The notes under the pieces: generated by a model
Told to the model about the DNA's origin: nothing
Database searches by the model: none
The model's input: only the letters and a program-made list of their open reading frames with translations
Part shown: in pieces, positions 1-6,721 of the stretch
Layout of the letters: every line of letters starts with the position of its first letter
Numbering within the stretch: position 1 is the stretch's first letter
Source: Candidatus Binatus sp.
Lineage (GTDB): Bacteria > Desulfobacterota > Binatia > Binatales > Binataceae
Direction of reading: 5' to 3'
NCBI RefSeq assembly: GCF_030646925.1
Contig: NZ_JAUSKL010000028.1
Location: 1-35,239, forward strand
DNA: 35,239 nt
Translations under genes and position numbers: made by a program

Positions 1-996
1 GGGCCCCGCGAACAGTCCGAGCGGGCCGTAAACTTCGAGTCCGCCGAGAATTCCGAGAAACAGCGCGAGCGTCGGCAGTCCGGTGCCATGGCGCATCGCG
101 AGCGGCTTGATAAAATTGTCGATGACGGCGAGCGCGATCGAGCACCAGATCACCAGTCCGATCGCCGACGACCATCCGGACGCGTAGCCGAGGTAGAGCG
201 TCGCGGGAATCCATACCAGCGCGGTACCGCCGATCGGCATCAGGCCCGCGGCGGCGGAAGCGATCGCGAGAAAGAGCCAGTAAGGCACGCCGAAAATCAA
301 AAGCCCGAGCCCGATCGTCACGCCCTGCAGCACCGCCGTCAGCATCAGGCCGCGCATCACCGACGACAGCGTGGTGCGCAGCGTATCGAAGATCGCTTTC
401 TTGTCGTCATCGTGCAGCGGAGTCAGGTTGCGGAGGCTCCGCACGTAGTCGTCGCCGTCGCGCAGCATGTAGAAGAACGCGAGCAGCGCGATACCGAAAT
501 CGAACACGAAACCGAGGACGTTCCTGGCGGCCTGCGTGGCGTTTCGGACCATGTAGTCGCTGGTAGCCTTCGCCGCTTCCATCGTGAGCCTCGGCAATTC
601 TTCGTCCACCGAATAGCCATGCTCGCTAAGCCGCTTGACGATCCACGCGCCGAACTCAGTGCGCATCGCCCAGTCGTGCATCTTGACCAGGCCGCCGCTC
701 TGCACCAGCGCGGTCGCTTCGGCGTAGAGCGATTGCGCCTCCATCACGAGCCGTCCCGACAGCCAGAAGATCGGCAGAATAACGACCAGCAGCACCACCA
801 CCGTGATTATCATCGAGGAGAGCGAACGCCGCTTGACGTATTTGTCCACTTCGATCAGCGCGGGATGAGCCATAAAGGCGAGCAGGATTCCCCACGCGAT
901 CGGCGTGAGGAACGGCGTCAGCAAGCCGTAGAGCTCGAAGGCCATCGCGGCCAGGAAGCCGAAGAAGAAGAGCTGGACGATACGTTCGCGATCCAT
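1..996 (-). CDS. AI-2E family transporter (PerM/YdiK-like), 3' end cut by window edge
   Basis: An open minus-strand frame of 332 codons runs from an ATG at 996 to the left edge without a stop, so the C-terminus is missing. The translation begins MDRERIVQLFFFGFLAAMAF and shows hydrophobic segments near residues 8-45 and 58-78. A hydrophilic stretch around residues 90-150 follows, then a large cluster of membrane helices. This pattern, with the GLMPIGGTALVWIPATLYL region, is typical of the AI-2E/PerM exporter-like superfamily (about 350-370 aa). The family is named after E. coli TqsA, but most members have unknown cargo. No strong Shine-Dalgarno lies before the ATG. It is separated from the next minus-strand gene (stop at 1187) by 190 bases and is probably its own unit or the distal gene of the upstream operon. 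The family call is firm; the substrate is unknown. Confidence 0.85.
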   Translation of the reverse strand, partial: MDRERIVQLFFFGFLAAMAFELYGLLTPFLTPIAWGILLAFMAHPALIEVDKYVKRRSLSSMIITVVVLLVVILPIFWLSGRLVMEAQSLYAEATALVQSGGLVKMHDWAMRTEFGAWIVKRLSEHGYSVDEELPRLTMEAAKATSDYMVRNATQAARNVLGFVFDFGIALLAFFYMLRDGDDYVRSLRNLTPLHDDDKKAIFDTLRTTLSSVMRGLMLTAVLQGVTIGLGLLIFGVPYWLFLAIASAAAGLMPIGGTALVWIPATLYLGYASGWSSAIGLVIWCSIALAVIDNFIKPLAMRHGTGLPTLALFLGILGGLEVYGPLGLFAGP

Positions 997-1186
997 GGAT
1001 GGTGATGGCGCCGGCCCGCGGGCGGGCGCGATCAGCGCGTGAGCTTAGCAGAAGGCCTCGCAATGATCGTCAGGGGCGACGGCCCCGATGGTGCGCGCCA
1101 GTTTCGGGCGCGAGCGGCGGCTTAAGAAATGTGGAGCGGCCCCTGGGGTGCGCAAGTCGAAATATGAGTAATGATCGCGCGCGGTC

Positions 1187-1606
1187 CTACTGCGGAAACT
1201 CGACGGTCGCGGTGCCAGTCACCAGGCGCTCCGCTTCTTCGTTCTCGATCCACACGTCGATCTCCGCCGTCCGATCGTCGGGATTGGTATTCGTCACGAA
1301 GCCGTGAATCGTCATCGCGTGATCGGGCTGCACTGGCACACGATAGGTTGTGCCCAGCCTGATAAGGCGCGCGCCGCCGAACCCGATCCAATCCGTCACC
1401 AGCTTCGACAAGAGCCCGAGGCTCATGTTGCCCGGCAGGATTATCCCGGGGAGGCCTTCTTTCTTCGCGGCTGCTTCGTCGGTGAAGCGGCCCGCGATCT
1501 CGCCGAAGCCCGCGGCCTTCGCATACGCGCGGCATTGATCCTTGCTGACCGTGAGCTCGAGTGGTCCGAGCGTGTCGCCGATATTCACTTCGTCAAACTT
1601 TTTCAC
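1187..1606 (-). CDS. MaoC-like (hot-dog fold) dehydratase family protein
   Basis: This 139-aa protein starts MKKFDEVNIGDTLGPLELTV and matches the MaoC/R-specific enoyl-CoA hydratase length and pattern: an N-terminal strand, the hot-dog helix around residues 22-65, and C-terminal strands (GFVTNTNPDDRTAEIDVWIEN). The usual hydratase dyad Asp/His of the D-x-N-P-x-H motif is not obvious; the corresponding stretch reads RFTDEAAAKKEGLPG. It may therefore be the structural partner in a heterodimer with the neighbouring FAS1-like protein (stop at 1630, 23 bases upstream). In actinobacterial steroid side-chain degradation, ChsH1 and ChsH2 form such a dimer. It is the last gene of the minus-strand operon that begins at 5203. 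Family is well supported; substrate is inference. Confidence 0.8.
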   Translation of the reverse strand: MKKFDEVNIGDTLGPLELTVSKDQCRAYAKAAGFGEIAGRFTDEAAAKKEGLPGIILPGNMSLGLLSKLVTDWIGFGGARLIRLGTTYRVPVQPDHAMTIHGFVTNTNPDDRTAEIDVWIENEEAERLVTGTATVEFPQ

Positions 1607-1629
1607 TTTCTTCGAATCCCGCGCGCGCG

Positions 1630-2073
1630 TCAGGGCCGGTTCATGAAGCGATGGTCGATATGCGCGACCGTTTCGTTGTTTTGATTGGTGAGCGTGGAAC
1701 GGATCACGACGAACACCATCGAGCCGGTGCGCCCGGTCTTCTCGTAGATTTCTTTCACGTGCGAGCTCAGCGAAATTTTGTCGCCCGGATGGATCGGCGC
1801 GACGAATTCGACATCCTTGCCGGCGTCGAAGCCGCGTCTTCCGAAGCGCGGGATGTGCTCGAAGAAATGCCGTCCGTTGCGAAACGTCACCGCAAACGAC
1901 GGCGGCGCGACGATTCCGCCGTAAGGCCCGGTTTTCGCCGCCGCCGGATCCGTGTACAGCGGATTGCGCTCGCCCAGGGTTTCGCAGAAGCGCTCGATCA
2001 TGTCGGGCCTAACTTCGACCGGATCGGTGTGCTCGAAAACCTTGTTGATTATCGTTGGATCGTAGTCGACCAT
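1630..2073 (-). CDS. FAS1-like / MaoC N-terminal-type dehydratase
   Basis: The protein has 147 aa from the ATG at 2073, preceded by GAGGTA at good spacing. A longer open frame to 2208 would overlap the upstream PHP gene and adds arginine-rich junk, so it was rejected. Residues 1-147 form one hot-dog unit: MVDYDPTIINKVFEHTDPVE, the signature ERNPLYTDPAAAKTGPYGG (residues about 35-53) and APPSFAVTF, as in FAS1-like dehydratase domains and MaoC N-terminal halves. Catalytic Asp and His of canonical hydratases appear as Glu and Tyr in this signature. It lies 10 bases after the PHP gene and 23 bases before a second MaoC-like gene, suggesting the two make a heteromeric enoyl-CoA hydratase. Function in detail is inference. 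Confidence 0.8.
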   Translation of the reverse strand: MVDYDPTIINKVFEHTDPVEVRPDMIERFCETLGERNPLYTDPAAAKTGPYGGIVAPPSFAVTFRNGRHFFEHIPRFGRRGFDAGKDVEFVAPIHPGDKISLSSHVKEIYEKTGRTGSMVFVVIRSTLTNQNNETVAHIDHRFMNRP

Positions 2074-2083
2074 CGCTACCTCG

Positions 2084-2767
2084 TTACCTTGTCTCCACCG
2101 CGACGGCGTGCGGCACCACTTTTCTGCGCGGCCGAAAATCGACTGCTTCGTATGCGCCGGTTTTGAGTTCCCGCACCAGCCCCTCGAGGTCCTTGATATC
2201 GGCGGCAAACCGCGTCGCGCAAAGCCCGATCAAACTCACCAAATGGCTGTCCGATCCGCCCGTCGATGCGTACCCGTACTTCGCGATCAGTTCGTCAGCG
2301 CGCGCGTCCTCGCCCTTGCGCGATCCGCCGTTCAGCGCCTCGACCGCGACGACGTTCTCGAGCGACGGCTTCGATTCGTAATGCTCGTAGAGCCCGATGT
2401 TCGGACGCCCCGGATGGCACGGCACGACGATTCCGCCCATCCGCGCGACTTCATCGATCACCGTCTGCGCGTCGAGCCTGATATTCGAAAAATCGAAGCG
2501 CGCGAGCATGTCGTCGTTTACGCCGAAGACCAGCATGTGCCCGTAATTCGTTTCGACTTCCGACGCGCGCAGCACCATGATTCCGAACTTGTCCTCGAGA
2601 TGGCGATAGTCCGCCGCGCGATTGAACTGGCGATGCTCGGTCAGGACGATTCCGTCGAGCGGGCGCTCGGCGCGGCGCAACTTGATCCAGTTGAGGTACG
2701 CCTCTACCGGTGCGCGGCTGTCCTCCGATGCTTCGCTATGAGTATGCAGGTCAAGGGTTGTGCTCAC
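2084..2767 (-). CDS. PHP-domain metal-dependent phosphoesterase/hydrolase
   Basis: A 227-aa protein with a GTG start at 2767 (GAGGA about 11 bases upstream). PHP metal-binding motifs are all visible: DLHTHS with H8 and H10, LTEHRQ (E44, H45), ASEVE (E70), H77, VPCHPGRP (H118) and GGSDSH (D173, H175). The length and the trailing G-x-D-S-H motif match small stand-alone PHP proteins (PHP/TrpH class) that hydrolyse phosphate monoesters or diesters with three bound metals. It sits inside a CoA-degradation operon, 13 bases after the DUF35 gene and 10 bases before the FAS1-like gene. That is an unusual place for a phosphoesterase and hints at a role on a CoA- or phosphate-bearing intermediate. Substrate unknown. 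Confidence 0.8.
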   Translation of the reverse strand: MSTTLDLHTHSEASEDSRAPVEAYLNWIKLRRAERPLDGIVLTEHRQFNRAADYRHLEDKFGIMVLRASEVETNYGHMLVFGVNDDMLARFDFSNIRLDAQTVIDEVARMGGIVVPCHPGRPNIGLYEHYESKPSLENVVAVEALNGGSRKGEDARADELIAKYGYASTGGSDSHLVSLIGLCATRFAADIKDLEGLVRELKTGAYEAVDFRPRRKVVPHAVAVETR

Positions 2768-2780
2768 CAGGTTTGCGTCC

Positions 2781-3206
2781 TCACCTCGCCGGGCGAAATT
2801 TCGCGAGCGTCACTTCGGGCGTGACGTCCTCGTATACGACCTCGACGGGCATGTCTATTCTAACCTGATCGGGTTGGCAGTCGACAAGGTTGGTGAGCAT
2901 TTTCACGCCCTCGTCGAGTTCGACATAAGCCATGATATACGGCAGCGATTCGCGAAATCCCGGCACGTTGTTCTGATACGTCGCGGTGAAGGTATAGACC
3001 TTGCCGCGCCCGCTGCACTTCACCCATTCGGTGCGCGGCGACAGGCAGTTGGTGCACATCGCGCGCGGATAATAGCGGACGTCGCCGCAATCGCGGCATT
3101 TCTGGATGTACAATTCATGGCGCTGGAGCGCTTCCCACCACGGCCGGTTTTCTTCGTCGAGATGAGGTAGCGGCTTCGAATATTTCGCTGGTTTATTTTC
3201 CGCCAT
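2781..3206 (-). CDS. DUF35 zinc-ribbon/OB-fold acyl-CoA-associated protein
   Basis: This 141-aa protein starts at the ATG at 3206; upstream codons in the open frame would run into the thiolase-like gene. It shows the DUF35 layout: an N-terminal helix (PWWEALQRHELYIQKC), a rubredoxin-like zinc ribbon with C37, C40, C51 and C54 (CRDCG and CTNC), and then an OB-fold (GRGKVYTFTATYQ, PYIMAYVELDEGVKMLTNLV). DUF35 proteins bind acyl-CoA and partner with thiolase-like enzymes. In steroid side-chain degradation the DUF35 part of ChsH2 is required by the aldolase Ltp2. The thiolase-like gene is 8 bases upstream, which fits a two-subunit enzyme. A second such pair is at 31503-33058. Confidence 0.88.
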   Translation of the reverse strand: MAENKPAKYSKPLPHLDEENRPWWEALQRHELYIQKCRDCGDVRYYPRAMCTNCLSPRTEWVKCSGRGKVYTFTATYQNNVPGFRESLPYIMAYVELDEGVKMLTNLVDCQPDQVRIDMPVEVVYEDVTPEVTLAKFRPAR

Positions 3207-3214
3207 GATATCGC

Positions 3215-4378
3215 CTACTGATTGCCGAGAATTAAAGTTGCGCCCGAGTGCCGCAGGCCGAGCGCGCCGCCAGTGCCGTGCGCGAGCGCGATCTTGCAAT
3301 CCTTCACCTGGCGCGGACCGCATTCGCCGCGCAGTTGTTTGGCCGCTTCGATCACGAGAAAAATTCCGCGCATCCCCGGATGATTCGATGACAGCCCGCC
3401 GCCGTCCGTGTTGATCGGAAAATCGCCGTCGTAGCGGAGCCGTCCACCCGAGACGAACGCGCCGCCTTCGCCGCGCTTGCAGAAGCCGAGATTTTCGAGC
3501 GTCGCGATCACCGTGATCGTGAACGAATCGTAGATCATGGCGAAGTCGATATCCTTGTGCGTCACGCCGGCGCGCTCGAACGCGAGCCGTCCCGATTGCG
3601 CCGCCGCGATTTCGAGAAAATCGCGCTGGCCGCGCGCCGCGTGCCGCACCGTCTCACCGGCGCCGAGAATATAGACCGGCTTTTTCTTCAAATCGCGCGC
3701 GCGCTCGGCCGACGTGATCACCAGCGCGCCGCCGCCGTCGCTGATGATGCAGCAATCGAGCAGATGCAGCGGCGACGAGATGATCCGCGACGCAAGCACG
3801 TCTTCGACCGTGATCGGATCGCGATACTTGGCCGCCGGATTCATCGACGCGTGCATCCGCATCGTGACCGCCACCTCGGCCAGTTGCTCGGGCGTGGTGC
3901 CGTAATCGTGCATGTGGCGCTGCGCGATCATCGCGTACGCGCCGACCGTGGTCGGGCCGAACGGCCCTTCATATTGATCGCAGGGGTCGCCGCCCATTGT
4001 GCCAAATCCGCCGGTGCCGACTGCGAATCGCGACGACGACGCCGTCGAGCCGTACACCACGACGCATACATCGCAAAGCCCGGCGTGAATCGCCGCCGCC
4101 GCGTGCGCCGTATGCGCGACGAATGACGATCCGCCAATCGAAGTCGAATCGACGAAATTCGGCGTCAGGTTCAGGTAGTCGCAAAAACTGATGATACCCA
4201 TGCCGGTCATGCCGATCCCGGCGGTGCAAACTCCATCCACATCCTTGATCGTGAGGCCGGCGTCGTCGAGCGCGCCGCGCACGCTCTCGCCCATGATTTG
4301 AAACAAACTTTTGTCCGGGGCGAAGCGAGTCGGATGCTCGTACACTCCGGCGACTGCAGTCTTGCCACTTAGACTCAT
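3215..4378 (-). CDS. Thiolase-like (SCP-x/Ltp type) protein, Cys-less, probable aldolase or acyltransferase subunit
   Basis: A 387-aa thiolase-fold protein starting at the ATG at 4378, with AGGAA 8 bases upstream. Landmarks: GESVRGALDDAGLTIKDVDG near residues 30-50, STSIGGSSFVAHTAHAA at 78-95, QRHMHDYGTT at 153-162, MIYDSFTITVIATLENLGF at 281-299, NTDGGGLSSNHPG at 323-335 and HGTGG at 367-371. The nucleophilic Cys of true thiolases is Ser (84/85) and the second Cys is absent, whereas Tyr283 in the YDSF motif is kept. This is the pattern of lipid-transfer-protein-type enzymes such as Ltp2, which perform retro-aldol cleavage with a DUF35 partner rather than thiolysis. The DUF35 gene follows by 8 bases. 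The reaction (retro-aldol of a 3-hydroxy branched acyl-CoA) is inferred. Confidence 0.85.
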   Translation of the reverse strand: MSLSGKTAVAGVYEHPTRFAPDKSLFQIMGESVRGALDDAGLTIKDVDGVCTAGIGMTGMGIISFCDYLNLTPNFVDSTSIGGSSFVAHTAHAAAAIHAGLCDVCVVVYGSTASSSRFAVGTGGFGTMGGDPCDQYEGPFGPTTVGAYAMIAQRHMHDYGTTPEQLAEVAVTMRMHASMNPAAKYRDPITVEDVLASRIISSPLHLLDCCIISDGGGALVITSAERARDLKKKPVYILGAGETVRHAARGQRDFLEIAAAQSGRLAFERAGVTHKDIDFAMIYDSFTITVIATLENLGFCKRGEGGAFVSGGRLRYDGDFPINTDGGGLSSNHPGMRGIFLVIEAAKQLRGECGPRQVKDCKIALAHGTGGALGLRHSGATLILGNQ

Positions 4379-4387
4379 TACAGATTC

Positions 4388-5203
4388 CTACTTCAGCTCT
4401 GAGACGAATTGTTCGATCGCGGCGTTGTACTCGGCCGGGCGTTCGCGCGGGATGAAGTGTCCCGCGTCCGCGATGATGCTCACTTTCGCGCCGCGAATCT
4501 TGCCCGCCATGAACTCAGCGTCGGCGGGCGTCGTGCTTTGATCGTCGGCGCCCGCTATCACTAGAGTTTGTTTGTCGATCTTCGCGATCGAGTCGCGCAA
4601 ATCGACCTGCGAGCACGCTACGATGTCTGTGTATCGAACGCGCGGATCGGTCTTGATTTGTTCCATCCAGCCTTCGCGCACGACCTCGAAATTTTCCTTG
4701 ATCGTTTTTGGCGAGTAGCCGTCGGTGTTGAACGCCTGCGGCGCGCGGCCCATCGTCACCGCGCGCAGCGCTTCGACGCGCTCTGCCGCGATATTGAACT
4801 TGGCCGCGGTGCAACTCAGGATCAACGCCTCGACGCGGCCCGGATGGCGCAACGCGAGATCCATCGCGATCGCGCCGCCCATCGAATGCCCCAGCATGAC
4901 CGCGGATTTTATTTCGAGCGCATCGAGGAACGCCGCGATAAAATCCGCGTAGTCGGATATCGTGCGCAATCCTTCGACGCCGGCCGACCGGCCATGCCCC
5001 GGCAAGTCCAGCGCGATCGGGGTGTGATTCTGGTCGAGCGTTTCGCCCTGGCGATGCCACGTGTGGCCGTTCGATCCTGCGCCGTGGATGAACAGGATTT
5101 TTTTGCCGCGCGAGAAATCCGGGATCACGTCCGGCAAGGTCGTCGCGCCGCGATAGTAATAGTAGGTCGCGTATCCTTTTACTTCGGTATATTTCGTCGG
5201 CAT
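4388..5203 (-). CDS. Alpha/beta hydrolase
   Basis: A 271-aa single-domain alpha/beta hydrolase, first gene of the minus-strand catabolic operon. The oxyanion strand ILFIHGAGSNGHTWH lies at residues 36-50. The nucleophile elbow GHSMGG gives Ser107, the acid is probably Asp221 in AGADDQSTTP, and His249 lies in DAGHFIPRE. The fold is of the C-C hydrolase/esterase type, where Ser-Asp-His triads cleave esters, meta-cleavage products or thioesters. No signal peptide is seen, so it is cytoplasmic. The stop is 9 bases before the thiolase-like gene. A TTGACA box and a 7-bp inverted repeat lie just upstream. Together with the downstream genes it probably serves degradation of a branched or cyclic carboxylic acid; substrate cannot be told. 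Confidence 0.85.
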   Translation of the reverse strand: MPTKYTEVKGYATYYYYRGATTLPDVIPDFSRGKKILFIHGAGSNGHTWHRQGETLDQNHTPIALDLPGHGRSAGVEGLRTISDYADFIAAFLDALEIKSAVMLGHSMGGAIAMDLALRHPGRVEALILSCTAAKFNIAAERVEALRAVTMGRAPQAFNTDGYSPKTIKENFEVVREGWMEQIKTDPRVRYTDIVACSQVDLRDSIAKIDKQTLVIAGADDQSTTPADAEFMAGKIRGAKVSIIADAGHFIPRERPAEYNAAIEQFVSELK

Positions 5204-5224
5204 CGAATTGACGCGAACTCCGCC

Positions 5225-5270
5225 AATAGCTTTTGCCGGTTAGCTATTCGGTTGAGAGCACGCTTGTCAA
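5225..5270 (-). promoter_or_regulatory. Putative promoter and operator of the catabolic operon
   Basis: On the minus strand a perfect -35 box TTGACA is at 5265-5270. A perfect 7-bp inverted repeat, AATAGCT and AGCTATT separated by 10 bases (5225-5231 and 5242-5248), covers the place where the -10 box and start site should be. No good -10 hexamer is seen at 16-18 bases. This suggests a regulated promoter whose operator overlaps the -10 region. The ATG of the hydrolase is 22 bases downstream of the repeat. Confidence 0.4.
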
Positions 5271-5301
5271 ACGGTGCGACCCGCGCCGGCCGGACCAGGC
5301 T

Positions 5302-5613
5302 TCAGGTTCGTTCTGAAGTTCGCGCCTTGCGGCCTTTGCGCCGTGGCGGCGGGGATCCTTCGCTATGTGACGAGGCGGTCTGCTGCTCTGCCCAGCGATC
5401 GATTACCGCGCGATCGAAGCGCCAGAGGTTTCCGGTACGAAAGCCGGGGATGCGACCCGCTCGCAGCAGCCGATAGATGGTCGTGGGATGTACGCGCAGG
5501 TACTCCGCCAACTCCGGGATCGTCAGCGTCGCTTCGGCTACCGACGATGGCTGCGAAGACGCAGTGGCCGTATCCGCTTTGGGCTCGGCGGTACCCCTTT
5601 TCCCCTTTGGCAT
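5302..5613 (-). CDS. Excisionase/MerR-type helix-turn-helix protein
   Basis: The protein is 103 aa from the ATG at 5613, or 113 aa from an in-frame TTG at 5643 (AGGAG abuts the TTG too closely, so the ATG is preferred). The core LTIPELAEYLRVHPTTIYRLLRAGRIPGFRTGNLWRF is the excisionase-family (HTH_17) DNA-binding domain, with the typical R-x-G-x-I-P-x-F-R wing. A low-complexity N-terminus and a basic tail (PPPRRKGRKARTSE) flank it. No integrase is nearby, and many such single-domain proteins are chromosomal regulators. It sits downstream of the promoter of the hydrolase operon, in the same direction. It could regulate that operon or the divergent crotonase gene; no direct evidence. Confidence 0.75.
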   Translation of the reverse strand: MPKGKRGTAEPKADTATASSQPSSVAEATLTIPELAEYLRVHPTTIYRLLRAGRIPGFRTGNLWRFDRAVIDRWAEQQTASSHSEGSPPPRRKGRKARTSERT

Positions 5614-5789
5614 GCTTTGACGCTCGATATCGCGAAATTTCAACTCCTAGCGTCCGATCCTTGCGCAGATGTGTCAATCGCAAATCTGCTCCTGCCGCTC
5701 ATCTTTTGGATGTCTCTGTCGCACGAGCTTTGTGTGGCGCTTGCCGATCCCGCCGCAGTTTGCGGTATGTATTGCCACGGGTCGCCGGT

Positions 5790-5808
5790 TCAGCCGGCGC
5801 CCGGCTGA
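5790..5808 (+). promoter_or_regulatory. Hairpin in the crotonase leader
   Basis: A perfect 8-bp stem TCAGCCGG / CCGGCTGA with a three-base loop lies 29 bases before the crotonase ATG, just upstream of its GGAGG. There is no T-run after it, so it is not a simple terminator. It may be an mRNA-stability or regulator-binding element. The divergent intergenic region 5614-5837 holds nothing else I can assign. Confidence 0.35.
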
Positions 5809-5837
5809 CAACGAGATCGACGCAGGAGGCATTGGCG

Positions 5838-6644
5838 ATGCAATACGAAGCAATCGAAGTCCGCAACGACGGCCCAATCACGTGGCTCACGCTGAATCGA
5901 CCGCACAATCTGAACGCGCTAAGCGCCCAGATGGTCGCGGAGCTCGAAGATTTTCTGCATCGATTGCACACCGATTCCACCACCCGCGTGGTCGTGATGA
6001 AGGGCGCGGGCCGGGCGTTTTGCGCAGGCCTCGACCTCAAGGAGCAGAATTGCGGCAGCACCGGTCTCGGCACCACCACCACCGACACGATCGAGGTCCA
6101 GCGCCGGATGAGCGATCTTACGCGCGCGATGCATCGCGCGCCGCAACCGTTCATCGCGGCGATTCGTGGGCCCGCCGCCGGCGGAGGATTCGCGCTCGCG
6201 CTCGCCTGCAACGTCCGGATCGCGGGCGAATCGGCGCGCTTCAACGCCGCCTTCATTCGCATCGGGCTGAGCGCCTGCGATATGGGCGTCAGCTATTTCC
6301 TGCCGCGCACGGTGGGAAGTTCGGTCGCATACGAACTGCTGCTGACGGGCCGCTTCATCAATGCGCAACGCGCGCTCGCGACCGGCCTCGTCTCCGAACT
6401 GGTGCCGGACGCGGAGGTCGATAGCGCCGCGGCCAAACTCGCGCAGGAAATGATCGAGACTTCGCCGCTCGGGCTAAGGCTCACCAAGGAATGTGTCGCG
6501 ATGAGTATCGACGCGGGCAGTCTCGAGCAGGCGATCGCAATCGAGGATCGCAACCAGGTGCTATGCGTGCGCGCGGGGTATATCGAAGAAGGCGCGCGGG
6601 CGTTCCTCGAGAAGCGCAAGCCAAAGTACGCTGCGCGCGCGTAG
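5838..6644 (+). CDS. Enoyl-CoA hydratase/isomerase (crotonase) family protein with non-canonical active site
   Basis: This 268-aa protein starts at the ATG at 5838, preceded by GGAGG 8 bases upstream. The upstream open frame is not coding-like and crosses the divergent regulatory region. Crotonase oxyanion-hole motifs are clear: GRAFCAGLDLKE (residues 58-69) and GPAAGGGFALALACNVRIAG (111-130). However, the two catalytic Glu positions of rat enoyl-CoA hydratase fall on Ala119 (GGGFAL) and Phe139 (NAAFI). Asp148 in SACDMGVSYFLPR lines up with an Asp used by dienoyl-CoA isomerases. It may therefore be an isomerase or another crotonase activity rather than a standard hydratase. It is a single-gene plus-strand unit ending opposite the terminator of the PDZ gene. 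Confidence 0.87.
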   Translation: MQYEAIEVRNDGPITWLTLNRPHNLNALSAQMVAELEDFLHRLHTDSTTRVVVMKGAGRAFCAGLDLKEQNCGSTGLGTTTTDTIEVQRRMSDLTRAMHRAPQPFIAAIRGPAAGGGFALALACNVRIAGESARFNAAFIRIGLSACDMGVSYFLPRTVGSSVAYELLLTGRFINAQRALATGLVSELVPDAEVDSAAAKLAQEMIETSPLGLRLTKECVAMSIDAGSLEQAIAIEDRNQVLCVRAGYIEEGARAFLEKRKPKYAARA

Positions 6645-6651
6645 CCGGCGA

Positions 6652-6685
6652 CAAAAAGAAAAAGGAGCGATCGAATGATCGCTCC
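6652..6685 (-). terminator. Rho-independent terminator of the PDZ gene
   Basis: The stem GGAGCGATC / GATCGCTCC (6664-6672 and 6677-6685) has a four-base loop. On the minus strand it is followed by TTTTTCTTTTTGT, a classic U-run. It lies 36 bases after the stop of the minus-strand PDZ gene and between the two convergent genes. Confidence 0.85.
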
Positions 6686-6721
6686 TCTCGATAATTCTTC
6701 GAGCCGTGATTGCGTAGGCGA

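Noticed and set aside
88-1005. 305-codon plus-strand frame
   Set aside because: Antisense of the AI-2E transporter; His/Arg/Gln-rich and without any domain.
1067-1083. GGGGC/GCCCC hairpin between the transporter and MaoC genes
   Set aside because: Five-base stem, no T-run on either strand; expected by chance at this GC content.
5274-5837. Longer N-terminus for the crotonase
   Set aside because: The extension is antisense to the HTH gene and crosses the divergent regulatory region; the ATG at 5838 has GGAGG at correct distance.
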